Assembly (NCBI GenBank): GCA_015068165.1
Contig: SVKZ01000006.1
Coordinates: 1-43,367, forward strand
Direction of reading: 5' to 3'
DNA length: 43,367 bases
Source: Oscillospiraceae bacterium
Lineage (GTDB): Bacteria; Bacillota; Clostridia; Oscillospirales; Oscillospiraceae
Shown here: one piece after another, positions 23,662 through 32,350 of the stretch
How positions within the stretch are numbered: the first letter of the stretch is position 1
Layout: each line of letters begins with the position of its first letter
Notes under the pieces: model-generated
What the model was told of the DNA's origin: nothing
The model's input: the letters and a program-made list of their open reading frames with translations, nothing else
Database searches by the model: none
Position numbers and translations under genes: made by a program

Positions 23662-24009
23662 TTAATTGTTTCTTTCAAAGCCCAAATACCTTGTGCCTTG
23701 GAAACTGACACTTCCGCAGTCGCCCTCAATCAGCAAGCCGTATTCGTGGCCTTGTACCTGCAGCTCCATCCGGTCTCCGCTTTCCACCTGAAAGGTTACA
23801 TAGTAGGTGGTGGAGTGGGTGGCGTGGTTTTGGTGATGATGGCGGCTTACATTTGTCCGCTTTGCCACAACGGTTGCCGGTACGGTCAGCCGGGGAGAGT
23901 GATTGTTCTTATTCCACTGGCGGAAGCCTTTTGCAAAGGTCATAATAAACACGCCAAACACAAGGCAAAACATCAGTGTAAACATTATGCCGAAAAAATC
24001 AAAACCCAT
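23662..24009 (-). CDS. DUF2500 family protein
   Basis: 115 residues. An N-terminal helix (FGIMFTLMFCLVFGVFIMTF) anchors it. The rest is a small beta domain with the DUF2500 pattern: PRLTVPATVVAKRTNVSR, a His-rich stretch (HHHQNHATHS), TTYYVTFQVESGDRMEL and GDCGSVSFQGTRYLGFER. Start at 24009 follows AAGGAAAGAAAA. DUF2500 proteins are of unknown function. It is 61 bases downstream of the flotillin gene in the same direction. Confidence 0.8.
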   Translation of the reverse strand: MGFDFFGIMFTLMFCLVFGVFIMTFAKGFRQWNKNNHSPRLTVPATVVAKRTNVSRHHHQNHATHSTTYYVTFQVESGDRMELQVQGHEYGLLIEGDCGSVSFQGTRYLGFERNN

Positions 24010-24070
24010 TTTTCTTTCCTTCCTTATGCAAGGTGAGGCCTTACATTGCTGCAAGACCTCAATGCGAAAC

Positions 24071-25567
24071 TTAGTCAGCTACTGTGTTGTCATCCGAAAC
24101 GGCAGGCGCATCTGCAGCGTTTTGCACCTGCGGAACCACAACAACGGGGGGTTGATTGTCAGCAGCCAGCTTGCCGCCCAGCGCACCCATTAAAAGACTC
24201 TTCAGGTCAATGCCCATACCGGCGGAAATGCCTTCGGTGATCTGGGTGGTGGAGTTGACAATGTCGCCCACCAGCTTGGCGGAGTTGCCTTCACCGTACA
24301 TTGTGATTTTATCTACCTTGCTCAAAGGCTCGGCAACATTCCGGGCAATTTCGGGCAGGGCTGCCATAATCATTTCCACCACGGCGGCTTCACCGTATTT
24401 CTTCATAGCTTCCGCTTTCTTGTCGATACCCTCGGCTTCTGCCAGGGCTTTGGCACGAATGGCTTCGGCTTCTGCTTTACCCACGGCGGCAATACCTTCT
24501 GCTTCCTGCTCTCTTGCAAAGCGCTGGGCTTCCGCCATCTTCATTTCGGCAGCAGCCTGCTGTTCCTGCTCGAAGCGCTTAGCTTCAGCGTCCTTCTGAC
24601 GCTTAAAGAGGTCGGCCTGGGCTTCCTGCTCCTGGCGGTAGCGCTCGGCGTCGGCTTTTGCACGGATTTCAGCGTCCAGTGTCTGCTTCTTGACCTCAAC
24701 TTCCCGGGCTTTCAGCTCTGCTTCCCGCTCTGCCTTTGCAATGTTGGCGTTGGCGGAGGTAACTTCGATGGTCTTTCTCTGCTCCTGCTCCTGAATGGAG
24801 TAGGCAGCGTCTGCTTCTGCTTTCTTCACATCGGACTGCTGCTTCAGCTCTGCCTGGCGGATCGACAGTGTGGTCTGCTTTTCTGCAATCTCCATTTCAG
24901 ATTGCACTTTGGCGTCATTGGCTTCCTTGGCTGCCTGTGCCTGGGCGATGGCAATGTCTCTGTCTGCCTGCGCCTTTGCAACGGCGGCACCCTTCTTGAT
25001 CTGAGAGATGTTATCAATACCCAAATCTTCAATCACGTTATTTTGGTCGGAGAAGGACTGGACATTGAAGGAGATCATTTCCAGACCCATCTTCATAAGG
25101 TCGGGAATGGCATTTTCCTGCACCCGCTCGCCAAAGGCCTTGCGGTCGGTAACCATTTCTTCCAGACGCATCTGACCGACGATTTCACGCATATTGCCTT
25201 CCAGGGTGTCCTGAACACGGCGGATAATCATATCTTCGCTTTCGTTCAGGAAGAACTTGGAGGCCAAGGTCATCATTTCTTCGCTCTGACCGATGCGGAT
25301 TTTGACGGTGGCGTCTACCTTAACATTTATGTACTCTGCGTTGGGAACATAGTCGGTGGTTTTTACATCCACGGAGAACATTTTCAGGCTCAGCTTATCC
25401 AGCCGTTCCAGAAAAGGAATCCGGATGCCGGCTTTACCGATAAGTATTCGGGTCTTTCGGAAACCGGAGATGATGTAGGCTGTGTCCGGAGGGGATTTTA
25501 CATAGCCTGCGGTGAGAATTACAGTCAGCAAAATCAGTACAGCTGCCACAATGATAAAAATTTCCAT
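24071..25567 (-). CDS. Flotillin-like SPFH-domain protein
   Basis: 498 residues. One N-terminal membrane segment (residues 2-24), then an SPFH/band-7 domain (about 25-190: IISGFRKTRILIGKAGIRIP, VPNAEYINVKVDATVKIRIG), then a long alanine/glutamate-rich coiled coil (about 190-400, repeated EAE, KAEAD and REQEAEG elements) and a C-terminal oligomerisation part (AEGIDKKAEAMKKYGEAAVV). This is the FloT/YuaG architecture; flotillins scaffold membrane microdomains. YuaG is normally paired with the NfeD-like YuaF, which is absent here; DUF2500, zinc-ribbon and DUF975 proteins are the partners instead. Start at 25567 follows AAAGGAGCAAAC. Confidence 0.93.
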   Translation of the reverse strand: MEIFIIVAAVLILLTVILTAGYVKSPPDTAYIISGFRKTRILIGKAGIRIPFLERLDKLSLKMFSVDVKTTDYVPNAEYINVKVDATVKIRIGQSEEMMTLASKFFLNESEDMIIRRVQDTLEGNMREIVGQMRLEEMVTDRKAFGERVQENAIPDLMKMGLEMISFNVQSFSDQNNVIEDLGIDNISQIKKGAAVAKAQADRDIAIAQAQAAKEANDAKVQSEMEIAEKQTTLSIRQAELKQQSDVKKAEADAAYSIQEQEQRKTIEVTSANANIAKAEREAELKAREVEVKKQTLDAEIRAKADAERYRQEQEAQADLFKRQKDAEAKRFEQEQQAAAEMKMAEAQRFAREQEAEGIAAVGKAEAEAIRAKALAEAEGIDKKAEAMKKYGEAAVVEMIMAALPEIARNVAEPLSKVDKITMYGEGNSAKLVGDIVNSTTQITEGISAGMGIDLKSLLMGALGGKLAADNQPPVVVVPQVQNAADAPAVSDDNTVAD

Positions 25568-25594
25568 AGTTTGCTCCTTTCGGTTTTTGTGGTG

Positions 25595-25750
25595 TTATTT
25601 ACGGCATATTCCGGCGGATTGTGAATTAGTCGGGGGCAAAAGCTTCTCCTTCACAGCTTCCAGCCCTAAGGTATTTGCCAGTTGCGGATATTTCTTCACC
25701 TTTTCCAAAAGCCGGATCGTCAGGATTCTTTCTCTTGTGCTCAAAAGCAT
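25595..25750 (-). CDS. 51-residue conserved-looking small protein upstream of flotillin
   Basis: Short frame starting ATG at 25750 after CGAAGGAAGTG, ending TAA 28 bases before the flotillin start. It reads MLLSTRERILTIRLLEKVKK and continues YPQLANTLGLEAVKEKL. It is an amphipathic helix-rich, basic protein. I recall similar short proteins with an ILTIRL(L/M)EK(V/I) core in other gut Clostridia, without a named function. The frame and spacing fit the first cistron of the flotillin operon. Too short for statistics alone, so moderate confidence. Confidence 0.55.
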   Translation of the reverse strand: MLLSTRERILTIRLLEKVKKYPQLANTLGLEAVKEKLLPPTNSQSAGICRK

Positions 25751-25875
25751 CACTTCCTTCGCTTCCGTTCAGAACGCCGTGTCTCCTGATATGTGTATAT
25801 TGTAGCTTATGTAACACATAGAATAAATAATAAACTTCGCAAAATTCAGGGGGTTAATTTGCCTGTGGCAGCAAA

Positions 25876-26403
25876 TTAGCGAGTCTCTGTCTCCAGCGCT
25901 TCTTTATATGCCTGGTATTGTTTCGGGTCAATGGCGCCGGTTGCCAGCATCCGTTCCGACCAAAGCTGCAGGGTTTCTACGGCAATGGAAATGTTCTCTA
26001 ACTGCTGCTGGATGGCAACAAAATCCCGCAGCTCATCGCCGGTGATCTTTCCGTCCACAGTAATTTCAATCAGCCGTTCTTTTCCTTTTTGCATACTGTT
26101 TAGGGAGGCGAGCATCTCTAAAATGATCTGGGACAGGTCTTTAACCTTGATTTCCGGCACATATTGCGCGCCGATGGGACATTGGTTGGCGCAGTAATAA
26201 TTGCAAAGGCTGGGCTGCTTGTATTTTTGCGCCATCACCATCACTTCGTCCGGGTGGGGGAGTGTCCGGTCATTTTCAATTTTCTCGATGCGTTCCGGAG
26301 AAAGGGTTTCCAGCAGGTCGCTGGCGGTTTCTCTTGTCAGCTTCAAGGCTTCTCGTGTGGTCTGGTAGGGACTTTTATTCTCCTTTGTGGATGCTCTTGC
26401 CAT
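25876..26403 (-). CDS. HTH-domain protein (XRE-like)
   Basis: 175 residues. The N-terminal 70 residues are a helix-turn-helix of lambda-repressor type (REALKLTRETASDLLETLSP, ERIEKIENDRTLPHPDEVMV). The middle has four cysteines in LCNYYCANQCPIG, possibly a metal site. The C-terminal half is helical (IILEMLASLNSMQKGKERLI; DFVAIQQQLENISIAVETLQ), suggesting a coiled-coil dimer. Start at 26403 follows AGAGAGGTCTTACAT. It is 125 bases upstream of the small ORF and flotillin operon in the same direction and may regulate it. Divergent from the protease gene. Confidence 0.7.
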   Translation of the reverse strand: MARASTKENKSPYQTTREALKLTRETASDLLETLSPERIEKIENDRTLPHPDEVMVMAQKYKQPSLCNYYCANQCPIGAQYVPEIKVKDLSQIILEMLASLNSMQKGKERLIEITVDGKITGDELRDFVAIQQQLENISIAVETLQLWSERMLATGAIDPKQYQAYKEALETETR

Positions 26404-26504
26404 ATGTAAGACCTCTCTTTTTTGCCACTGGCAACATTTTGAAAATAGTATATCATACATTCGGTGCAAACACAATATTCAGGTGAAAGCATACCGGATT
26501 TCAC

Positions 26505-26533
26505 TTGCCCTTTTTTGCTTGTACTGCTATAAT
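26505..26533 (+). promoter_or_regulatory. Serine protease promoter
   Basis: TTGCCC (26505-26510), 17-base spacer, TATAAT (26528-26533), then AAAGGAG before the start codon. Confidence 0.7.
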
Positions 26534-26565
26534 AAAATCAGCCTCTATTGAAAGGAGAAAAACAA

Positions 26566-27669
26566 ATGAAGAAGCTTTCTGTGAAATTATTGGCACTTCT
26601 GTGCGTGATGGTATTTTTCCTTCAAGGTTGTTCCTACAGCGACTTATCTGCGCTGCTGGGAAGCGGGTCGCTTACGGAAAAGGCGTTGTCTGCGGAGGAT
26701 ATTTACTATAACTATGCTCATTCGGTTGTTGAGATTACCGCAAAGGCTGATGGCGCGACCTTTACAGGAACGGGATTTTTCTACGACGAAGAGGGAACGG
26801 TTATTACCAATTACCATGTTATTGAAACCTGCGCAGAAGCTTATATTACATTACTTGACGGCACAACTTATGATGTAACGCAGGTGAAGGCCTATAGTGT
26901 GGAGAAGGACATTGCAATCCTTGCTACTGAATGCCCCAACACGGTTCCGTTAAAGTTTCGGACCAACAGCGTGCTGACAGGGGAAAAGGTATATGCCATC
27001 GGCAGCTCCTTAGGACTTACCAGCACCTTGTCGGAAGGCATCGTTTCCTGCGCTCTGCGTCAGTTTTATAACGACCTTTATATCCAGACAACGGCACCCA
27101 TTTCCCCCGGCAACAGTGGCGGCCCGCTGTTTGATAAGTACGGAAATGTAATCGGCATTAACACGATGCAAATGGCAGACGGACAGAATTTGAATTTTGC
27201 CGTTCCTATAGGAGAAGCGCTGGCGCTAAGCACCGATTCTCCCACAACGCTGAAGAATCTGTTCACAAGAGAGGCTAACGGTCTTGCCAGGGTGGCAAGT
27301 CTCAGCAACTGGAGCATCCAGTACATAAGCAAAGAGGACAGCGAAAGTGGAGAGGAACAGTATATGCTGCGCTTCCAGCTTCGGGATCGGTCAAATGAAA
27401 TTGTACGCACCGGCGGCAGCGTAGATATCGAAATTGTCAATGAGCTTGGGGTAACAGTTTACAAAAAGACCTTGCTTTTTACGAAAGATAATGTGGTTAC
27501 CGTGTCCAATCGGCTGGGCGACTTTGAGTTTATGGGCGTTTGCTTTAACTTCTCCGATGTTACCCCTGACGATGCCTATAACGGAATGCTGAACTTTACC
27601 GTTCGGAGCCTGGATTATTCCTTTGATCCCTGCGCGATTTACATAGACTATCTGCCAGTGAAACCTTAA
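26566..27669 (+). CDS. Lipoprotein trypsin-like serine protease (S1C, no PDZ)
   Basis: 367 residues. Lipoprotein signal with lipobox LQGC (Cys22). The catalytic triad of the HtrA/S1C type is visible: H84 in ITNYHVIET, D115 in EKDIAILATE, S184 in PGNSGGPLFD. The domain ends near residue 235. HtrA enzymes normally follow it with a PDZ domain; here the C-terminal 130 residues are different, with a beta-rich pattern (EEQYMLRFQLRDRSNEIVRT, NELGVTVYKKTLLF) and no GLGF-type motif. It probably degrades or processes proteins at the outer face of the membrane. Start at 26566 follows AAAGGAGAAAAAC. Confidence 0.87.
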   Translation: MKKLSVKLLALLCVMVFFLQGCSYSDLSALLGSGSLTEKALSAEDIYYNYAHSVVEITAKADGATFTGTGFFYDEEGTVITNYHVIETCAEAYITLLDGTTYDVTQVKAYSVEKDIAILATECPNTVPLKFRTNSVLTGEKVYAIGSSLGLTSTLSEGIVSCALRQFYNDLYIQTTAPISPGNSGGPLFDKYGNVIGINTMQMADGQNLNFAVPIGEALALSTDSPTTLKNLFTREANGLARVASLSNWSIQYISKEDSESGEEQYMLRFQLRDRSNEIVRTGGSVDIEIVNELGVTVYKKTLLFTKDNVVTVSNRLGDFEFMGVCFNFSDVTPDDAYNGMLNFTVRSLDYSFDPCAIYIDYLPVKP

Positions 27670-27674
27670 AATAG

Positions 27675-27704
27675 AAAGGCCGGTGCGGTTGCACCGGCCT
27701 TTTT
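27675..27704 (+). terminator. Terminator
   Basis: 12-bp perfect stem (27675-27686 and 27691-27702) with loop GGTT and a T5 tail, six bases after the protease stop. Confidence 0.85.
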
Positions 27705-27748
27705 GCAGGCATAAGGTGAAAATATCCCCACTTTTTCCCATTTCCCCC

Positions 27749-27777
27749 TTGTAAAATTTGCCTTTTTGGCTTATACT
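27749..27777 (+). promoter_or_regulatory. asnS promoter
   Basis: TTGTAA (27749-27754), 17-base spacer, TATACT (27772-27777). About 35 bases of leader precede the start codon; there is no room for a T-box. Confidence 0.65.
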
Positions 27778-27818
27778 CTTATTTATCTATGTATTCCATA
27801 TAAAGCGAGGAAACGATT

Positions 27819-29210
27819 ATGCAGTTAATTACTGTGCGGGAGCTGTTCAAGAACACAGACAGCTATATCGGCAAAGAAATCTCCGTGGGCGGCTGGGTGC
27901 GTTCCATCCGGGGCAGTAAGCAGTTCGGCTTTATTGTCCTGAACGACGGTACCTATTTTAATCCTGTCCAGGTGGTCTACCACGATACAATGGAGAATTT
28001 CCAGGAAATCAATAAGACCAATGTTGGTGCGGCTCTCATTGTTAGGGGTACGCTGGTGGCGACCCCCGAGGCGAAGCAGCCCTTTGAAATTCAGGCAACG
28101 GAAGTTACGGTAGAAGGCGCTTCTACCTCTGACTACCCCTTGCAGAAAAAGCGGCACACCCTGGAGTTTTTGCGGACAATGACCCATCTGCGTCCCCGGA
28201 CCAACACCTTCCAGGCGGTTTTCCGTGTTCGCAGCCTGATTGCTTTTGCAATCCATCAGTTCTTCCGGGAGCGGGATTTTGTGTATGTCCATACACCCCT
28301 GATTACCGGCTCCGACTGCGAGGGCGCAGGCGAAATGTTCCAGGTAACCACCCTGGATCTGAATAACATTCCCCTGACCGAGGATGGCAAGGTGGATTTC
28401 ACCCAGGACTTCTTCGATAAGCCCACCAACCTGACGGTTTCCGGTCAGCTCAACGGCGAGACTTTCGCGATGGCTTTCCGTAACATTTACACCTTTGGTC
28501 CTACCTTCCGGGCAGAAAACTCCAACACCACCCGCCACGCGGCTGAGTTCTGGATGATCGAGCCGGAAATTGCCTTTGCGGATTTGTCCGACGATATGCG
28601 CCTTGCGGAGGATATGATTAAGTACATTATCCGCTATGTGCTGGACAATGCCCCCGAGGAAATGGCGTTTTTCAACCAGTTTGTGGATCAGGGTCTGCTG
28701 GAGCGGCTTAACAATGTGGTGTCCAACGACTTTGGCCATATTACCTACACCGATGCCATCGCTTTGCTGGAGAAGCACAATGACCGGTTTGCATTCCCTG
28801 TCCATTGGGGCAGCGACCTGCAGACGGAGCACGAGCGCTTCCTGACGGAAGAGGTCTTTAAGAAGCCTGTGTTCGTTACCGACTATCCCAAGGAGATCAA
28901 GGCTTTCTATATGAAGCTGAACCCCGACGGAAAGACCGTAGCGGCTATGGACTGCTTGGTTCCCGGTATCGGCGAAATCATCGGCGGCTCTCAGCGTGAG
29001 GACGATTACGAGCTGCTGAAAAACCGCATTGAGGAGCTGGGTATGAAGCCCGAGGATTACGGCTTCTATATGGACCTGCGGAAATACGGCTCTGCCCGCC
29101 ACGCAGGCTTCGGCCTGGGCTTTGAGCGCTGCGTAATGTATTTGACCGGTATGGGCAACATTCGCGATGTTCTGCCCTTCCCCAGAACGGTCAACAACTG
29201 CGAGCTTTAA
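27819..29210 (+). CDS. asnS: Asparaginyl-tRNA synthetase
   Basis: 463-residue class IIb synthetase charging tRNA-Asn. The N-terminal OB-fold anticodon-binding domain covers residues 15-110 ([20 protein letters not shown]). The catalytic domain has motif 1 around [20 protein letters not shown], motif 2 in [19 protein letters not shown], and motif 3 in [22 protein letters not shown] and the mid-domain helices fit AsnRS rather than AspRS, which has a large insertion. Start at 27819 follows AGCGAGGAAACG. Flanked by terminators, so monocistronic. Confidence 0.95.
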   Translation: MQLITVRELFKNTDSYIGKEISVGGWVRSIRGSKQFGFIVLNDGTYFNPVQVVYHDTMENFQEINKTNVGAALIVRGTLVATPEAKQPFEIQATEVTVEGASTSDYPLQKKRHTLEFLRTMTHLRPRTNTFQAVFRVRSLIAFAIHQFFRERDFVYVHTPLITGSDCEGAGEMFQVTTLDLNNIPLTEDGKVDFTQDFFDKPTNLTVSGQLNGETFAMAFRNIYTFGPTFRAENSNTTRHAAEFWMIEPEIAFADLSDDMRLAEDMIKYIIRYVLDNAPEEMAFFNQFVDQGLLERLNNVVSNDFGHITYTDAIALLEKHNDRFAFPVHWGSDLQTEHERFLTEEVFKKPVFVTDYPKEIKAFYMKLNPDGKTVAAMDCLVPGIGEIIGGSQREDDYELLKNRIEELGMKPEDYGFYMDLRKYGSARHAGFGLGFERCVMYLTGMGNIRDVLPFPRTVNNCEL

Positions 29211-29211
29211 T

Positions 29212-29243
29212 AAAAATGCACCTGCTGGGCAGGTGCATTTTTT
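29212..29243 (+). terminator. asnS terminator
   Basis: 14-bp perfect stem (29212-29225 and 29229-29242) with loop TGG and a T6 tail, one base after the stop codon. Confidence 0.85.
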
Positions 29244-29314
29244 CGCTACAGATTGCATATTGGGGATTTGTGTGGTAGAATAGTTAAAACAACAATGAGA
29301 GAGAAGGCTTTCTT

Positions 29315-31315
29315 ATGGATGAGGAACAAAAGGTTAAGGAAATAATGCGGCCGACCTGGCCGGTGTTTTTTATGCTTTGGGCAGCGGGCGCTGTGCCGGA
29401 GCTGATACTGCATTTTTATTCCACAAAGGGCGGAACGACCCTCTGGAACTGCGGTGTATATTTCCCGGTGCTGATTGCCCTTGTGCCGGCATTTTTGCTG
29501 TTCGGTTTTGCCTGGTTTGTAGGCAACCGGAAGGTCAGCTACGGCTTTTTTGTGGGCTATAGCTTCCTGTATGCGGCATTTTGCGGCGCACAGGTGGTCT
29601 ATTACCGTATTTTTAATAGCTTCTTTTCCGCTATGTCTATGCTCCAGGGCGGTGAGGCATTTCAGTTTACAGACAGCATTTTTGCAGGCGTCTTGGGGAC
29701 ACTCCCCATTTTGGTACTGACCCTGGCAACGGCGGTTTGTGTTACGGTATTTTGCCGGAAAATGTTTGCCCCCTCCAAGGAGCAGTGGTATTGGGGTTTT
29801 GTGCCTGTTGCGCTGGCGTTGGTGTTCCAAATTGGTGCTGTGCTGGCACTGCCGCTGTTTGACGGCACAGGCAGTATGAGCGCCTACGACCTGTATCACA
29901 ATGTAACGGATAAGTACCTGAGTGTCAATAAACTTGGCTTTGCCACCAGCTTCCGGCTGGAAATGACCTATGTGATAACCGGGAAGCAGCCGGACGGCGA
30001 CATTGTTATCATTGCGCCCCCTCCTACCGACCCGAAGCCTACCGATCCGACAGGGGACAGCACCGAGCCGATAAAGCCTGTTGAGTATAATAAGCTGGAC
30101 ATTGATTTTGAAAAGCTGATTGCCCAAGCCGGCGATAAGACAATAAAAGAGCTGCACCAGTATTTTAGCAGTCAGAGCGCCTCCAAGAAAAATGACTACA
30201 CCGGTATGTTTGAGGGGTGCAACTTGGTGCTGATTACGGCGGAAGCCTTCAGCGACAAAATTATTGACCCCCAGAGAACACCTACCCTCTATAAAATGAT
30301 GAACGAGGGCATGTATCTGTCCAATTACTATGTGCCGTACTGGGATGTGTCCACCTGCGACGGAGAATATGCCTTCCTTACCGGCACATTGCCGAAGAAA
30401 AATGCCATTTCCTTCCAAAAGACCATCGGCAATTCTATGCCCTTGACAATCAGCCAGCAGCTGATTAAGGAAGGCTATGGAGCCTATGCCTACCACGGCC
30501 ATACCTACACCTACTATAAGCGTAACCAGTATTTGGCGAATCTGGGCTATGATTATAAGGGCGGCCGTGGCGGCGGCTTGGATGTAAAGAAGCAATGGCC
30601 TGCCTCCGATGTGGAAGTAGTGGACAAGTCTACAGGTTTTTATGCCACAAAAGAGCCTTTTGTTACCTATTATATGAGCATTTCCGGTCATATGGAATAT
30701 AGCTTCACCGGCAACAATATGTGCTACAAAAACCGGCATTTGGTGGAAAATGAGCCTTATAGCGATGCCATTCGTGCCTATATTGCCTGCCAGTTGGAGT
30801 TTGAATACTCTCTGGAACTATTGATGCAACGGCTGGAGGAGGCGGGAACGCTGCAAAATACGGTTTTTGTCATTACCGCGGACCATTATCCCTACGGGCT
30901 TAAAAAAGAGCAATACAGCGAGCTGTTCGGGCATAAAATCGAGGAGAATTTTGAGCTGTATGAGAACGGCTGCATTATCTATAAGCCCGGTATGACGCCT
31001 CAGGTGGTAGATGAGCTGTGCTATTCCGTTGACCTGTTGCCCACACTTTCCAACCTGTTCGGTGTGGAATTTGACTCCCGGCTGTATATGGGCAGGGATA
31101 TTTTCTCTGACAAAGCACCTTTGGTAGTATTTAACAACCGAAGCTGGATTACAGACAAGGGTCGCTACAACACCGTTACCGGCGAGGCGCTGGCCAATGA
31201 CGGAAGCCCCCTTTCGGCAGATTATGTGAAATGGGTTAACAGCGAGGTATCTAACCGCTTTGCGGTGTCTGCCCGCATATTGGACAAGGACTACTGGCGG
31301 ATACTGTTTGGATAA
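29315..31315 (+). CDS. LTA-synthase-like membrane sulfatase-fold protein
   Basis: 666 residues. The first 180 contain about five membrane helices; a short Pro/Thr-rich linker follows (PPPTDPKPTDPTGDSTEPIK) near residue 235. From about residue 300 the protein is an alkaline-phosphatase/sulfatase-fold domain of LtaS type: NLVLITAEAFSDKIID (metal-binding E), YWDVSTCDGEYAFLTG (expected nucleophile threonine), HGHTYTYY, and TVFVITADHYPYGL (metal D and H). Such enzymes transfer phosphoglycerol to polymer or glycolipid acceptors outside the membrane. The exact polymer is not shown. Start at 29315 follows GAGAGAGAAGG. Confidence 0.87.
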   Translation: MDEEQKVKEIMRPTWPVFFMLWAAGAVPELILHFYSTKGGTTLWNCGVYFPVLIALVPAFLLFGFAWFVGNRKVSYGFFVGYSFLYAAFCGAQVVYYRIFNSFFSAMSMLQGGEAFQFTDSIFAGVLGTLPILVLTLATAVCVTVFCRKMFAPSKEQWYWGFVPVALALVFQIGAVLALPLFDGTGSMSAYDLYHNVTDKYLSVNKLGFATSFRLEMTYVITGKQPDGDIVIIAPPPTDPKPTDPTGDSTEPIKPVEYNKLDIDFEKLIAQAGDKTIKELHQYFSSQSASKKNDYTGMFEGCNLVLITAEAFSDKIIDPQRTPTLYKMMNEGMYLSNYYVPYWDVSTCDGEYAFLTGTLPKKNAISFQKTIGNSMPLTISQQLIKEGYGAYAYHGHTYTYYKRNQYLANLGYDYKGGRGGGLDVKKQWPASDVEVVDKSTGFYATKEPFVTYYMSISGHMEYSFTGNNMCYKNRHLVENEPYSDAIRAYIACQLEFEYSLELLMQRLEEAGTLQNTVFVITADHYPYGLKKEQYSELFGHKIEENFELYENGCIIYKPGMTPQVVDELCYSVDLLPTLSNLFGVEFDSRLYMGRDIFSDKAPLVVFNNRSWITDKGRYNTVTGEALANDGSPLSADYVKWVNSEVSNRFAVSARILDKDYWRILFG

Positions 31316-31321
31316 AATAAA

Positions 31322-31352
31322 AAAGAGGCTGTGGAAAATCCACAGCCTCTTT
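31322..31352 (+). terminator. Terminator
   Basis: 14-bp perfect stem (31322-31335 and 31339-31352) with loop AAA and a short TTT tail, seven bases after the LTA-synthase-like gene. Confidence 0.8.
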
Positions 31353-31437
31353 GCTAATAAAAATGGTCGACCGGCACAGTTTTTCCGGTATGTTTTTGAT
31401 AAAAAACAGGCATCCTTTTTGTAAAGGAGATGGTTTT

Positions 31438-31956
31438 TTGAAAAGAGCGGGGAAGCTGTGCGCTATGCTGTGTTTATTGGCGGTTTTGTCCGGCTGTGGG
31501 TGCCAAAAAAGTGGGCCGCTGGTTACGGTGGTGGAGAAAGTGGAGGTGGTCAGCCACCACGGGGGAGAAATATTAAACCGTACCTATACCAAAAGCGGAA
31601 AAATGACGGCAGTGCTGAATTATTTGCGCTGGCTGCGCCCGGCACACAGAGCGGATTGCGACCCGGAGCAGATTCCGGGGGATGATTATACCATTACGGT
31701 TACCCTGTCCGATGGTCAGCAGGAGATCTATCGGCAGAAAACGAATGGGTATTTACAGAAAAATGACGGGCGCTGGGAAAATATCGACCCGGAGAAGGGG
31801 ATTATGCTTTATGAGATTATTTCCCAGATGGAAAGCGATGGGGAAGTACCGGCGGTAGGGACCGACGTCCTCGACGGTCCTTGCACGCAATATAGATATG
31901 ATTTATTAAGACCTGCCTTTGGGTGGCCTCTGCAAAAAACAGAGGTTGGAGAGTAG
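31438..31956 (+). CDS. Hypothetical lipoprotein
   Basis: 172 residues. The start is a TTG at 31438, eight bases after AAAGGAG; this gives a canonical lipoprotein signal, KRAGKLCAMLCLLAVLSGCG, with lipobox LSGC. Upstream ATGs in the same frame lack a site and would bury the signal. The mature part is mixed alpha/beta (VEKVEVVSHHGGEILNRTYT; YTITVTLSDGQQEIYRQKTN). No family recognised. It would sit on the outer face of the membrane. It follows the LTA-synthase-like gene but after a terminator, so it is probably transcribed alone. Confidence 0.72.
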   Translation: MKRAGKLCAMLCLLAVLSGCGCQKSGPLVTVVEKVEVVSHHGGEILNRTYTKSGKMTAVLNYLRWLRPAHRADCDPEQIPGDDYTITVTLSDGQQEIYRQKTNGYLQKNDGRWENIDPEKGIMLYEIISQMESDGEVPAVGTDVLDGPCTQYRYDLLRPAFGWPLQKTEVGE

Positions 31957-31995
31957 TTTGCCGGAAAATCTTTTCCAGCAGGACGCGGTAAAGAC

Positions 31996-32024
31996 TTGAC
32001 AGAAGCGAGCCCGGGTGCTATAAT
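31996..32024 (+). promoter_or_regulatory. tRNA-Ile2/tRNA-Trp promoter
   Basis: Consensus TTGACA (31996-32001), 17-base spacer, consensus TATAAT (32019-32024). CCCGG and CCGGG blocks flank the -10 box. Confidence 0.85.
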
Positions 32025-32055
32025 ATCCGGGCGTGGTGCAATTGTGCCACCCTAT

Positions 32056-32132
32056 GGGCCTTTAGCTCAGTTGGTTAGAGCCTCCGGCTCATAACCGGAT
32101 CGTCCCGGGTTCGAATCCCTGAAGGCCCACCA
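32056..32132 (+). tRNA. tRNA with CAT anticodon, probably tRNA-Ile2
   Basis: 77 bases with encoded CCA. Acceptor GGGCCTT pairs with AAGGCCC; anticodon loop CTCATAA with CAT at 32090-32092. The body (CCTTTAGCTCAGTTGGTTAGAGC and GGCTCATAACC) matches the minor isoleucine tRNA of Bacillus, where lysidine modification turns CAT into an AUA reader, better than elongator or initiator Met. A TilS identity check would settle it. Confidence 0.85.
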
Positions 32133-32168
32133 GCCGTTAAAAGGCTTCGGCCTTTGGAAATATAATAT

Positions 32169-32246
<78 letters not shown>

Positions 32247-32248
32247 TT

Positions 32249-32289
32249 AACACCTTAAAACATGGCTTTTTAGTCAGTTTTAGGGTGTT
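32249..32289. terminator. Element-borne terminator after tRNA-Trp and int
   Basis: 13-bp stem with one G-T pair (32249-32261 and 32277-32289), ending in TGTTTTTCTTATTTTT. It replaces the native tRNA-Trp terminator, which is now at 41111, and also faces the end of int on the minus strand. Confidence 0.65.
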
Positions 32290-32330
32290 TTTCTTATTTT
32301 TCTGACCATTTTATTTTTGGGGATTTTCCG

Positions 32331-32350
32331 TATCTAACGATTGTCTAACG
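32331..32350 (+). repeat. Left arm-type repeats TATCTAACGATT
   Basis: TATCTAACGATT at 32331-32342 followed by GTCTAACG, overlapping the int stop codon. The same 12 bases recur at 40919-40930 near the other end, followed by two degenerate copies. Likely integrase arm-binding sites. Confidence 0.6.

Noticed and set aside
25626-25817. 63-codon minus-strand frame upstream of flotillin
   Set aside because: Overlaps the better supported 51-codon frame in another phase; no ribosome binding site and charged, unstructured composition.
27825-29258. 477-codon minus-strand frame opposite asnS
   Set aside because: Antisense to a complete, conserved asnS; no ribosome binding site or family motif. Produced by codon bias.
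29246-30739. 497-codon minus-strand frame opposite the LTA-synthase-like gene
   Set aside because: Shadow of a strong sulfatase-fold gene; composition is low-complexity and no motif is present.
32056-32132. Elongator tRNA-Met assignment
   Set aside because: CAT anticodon fits, but the acceptor, D-arm and anticodon-stem sequence match the minor tRNA-Ile much better.
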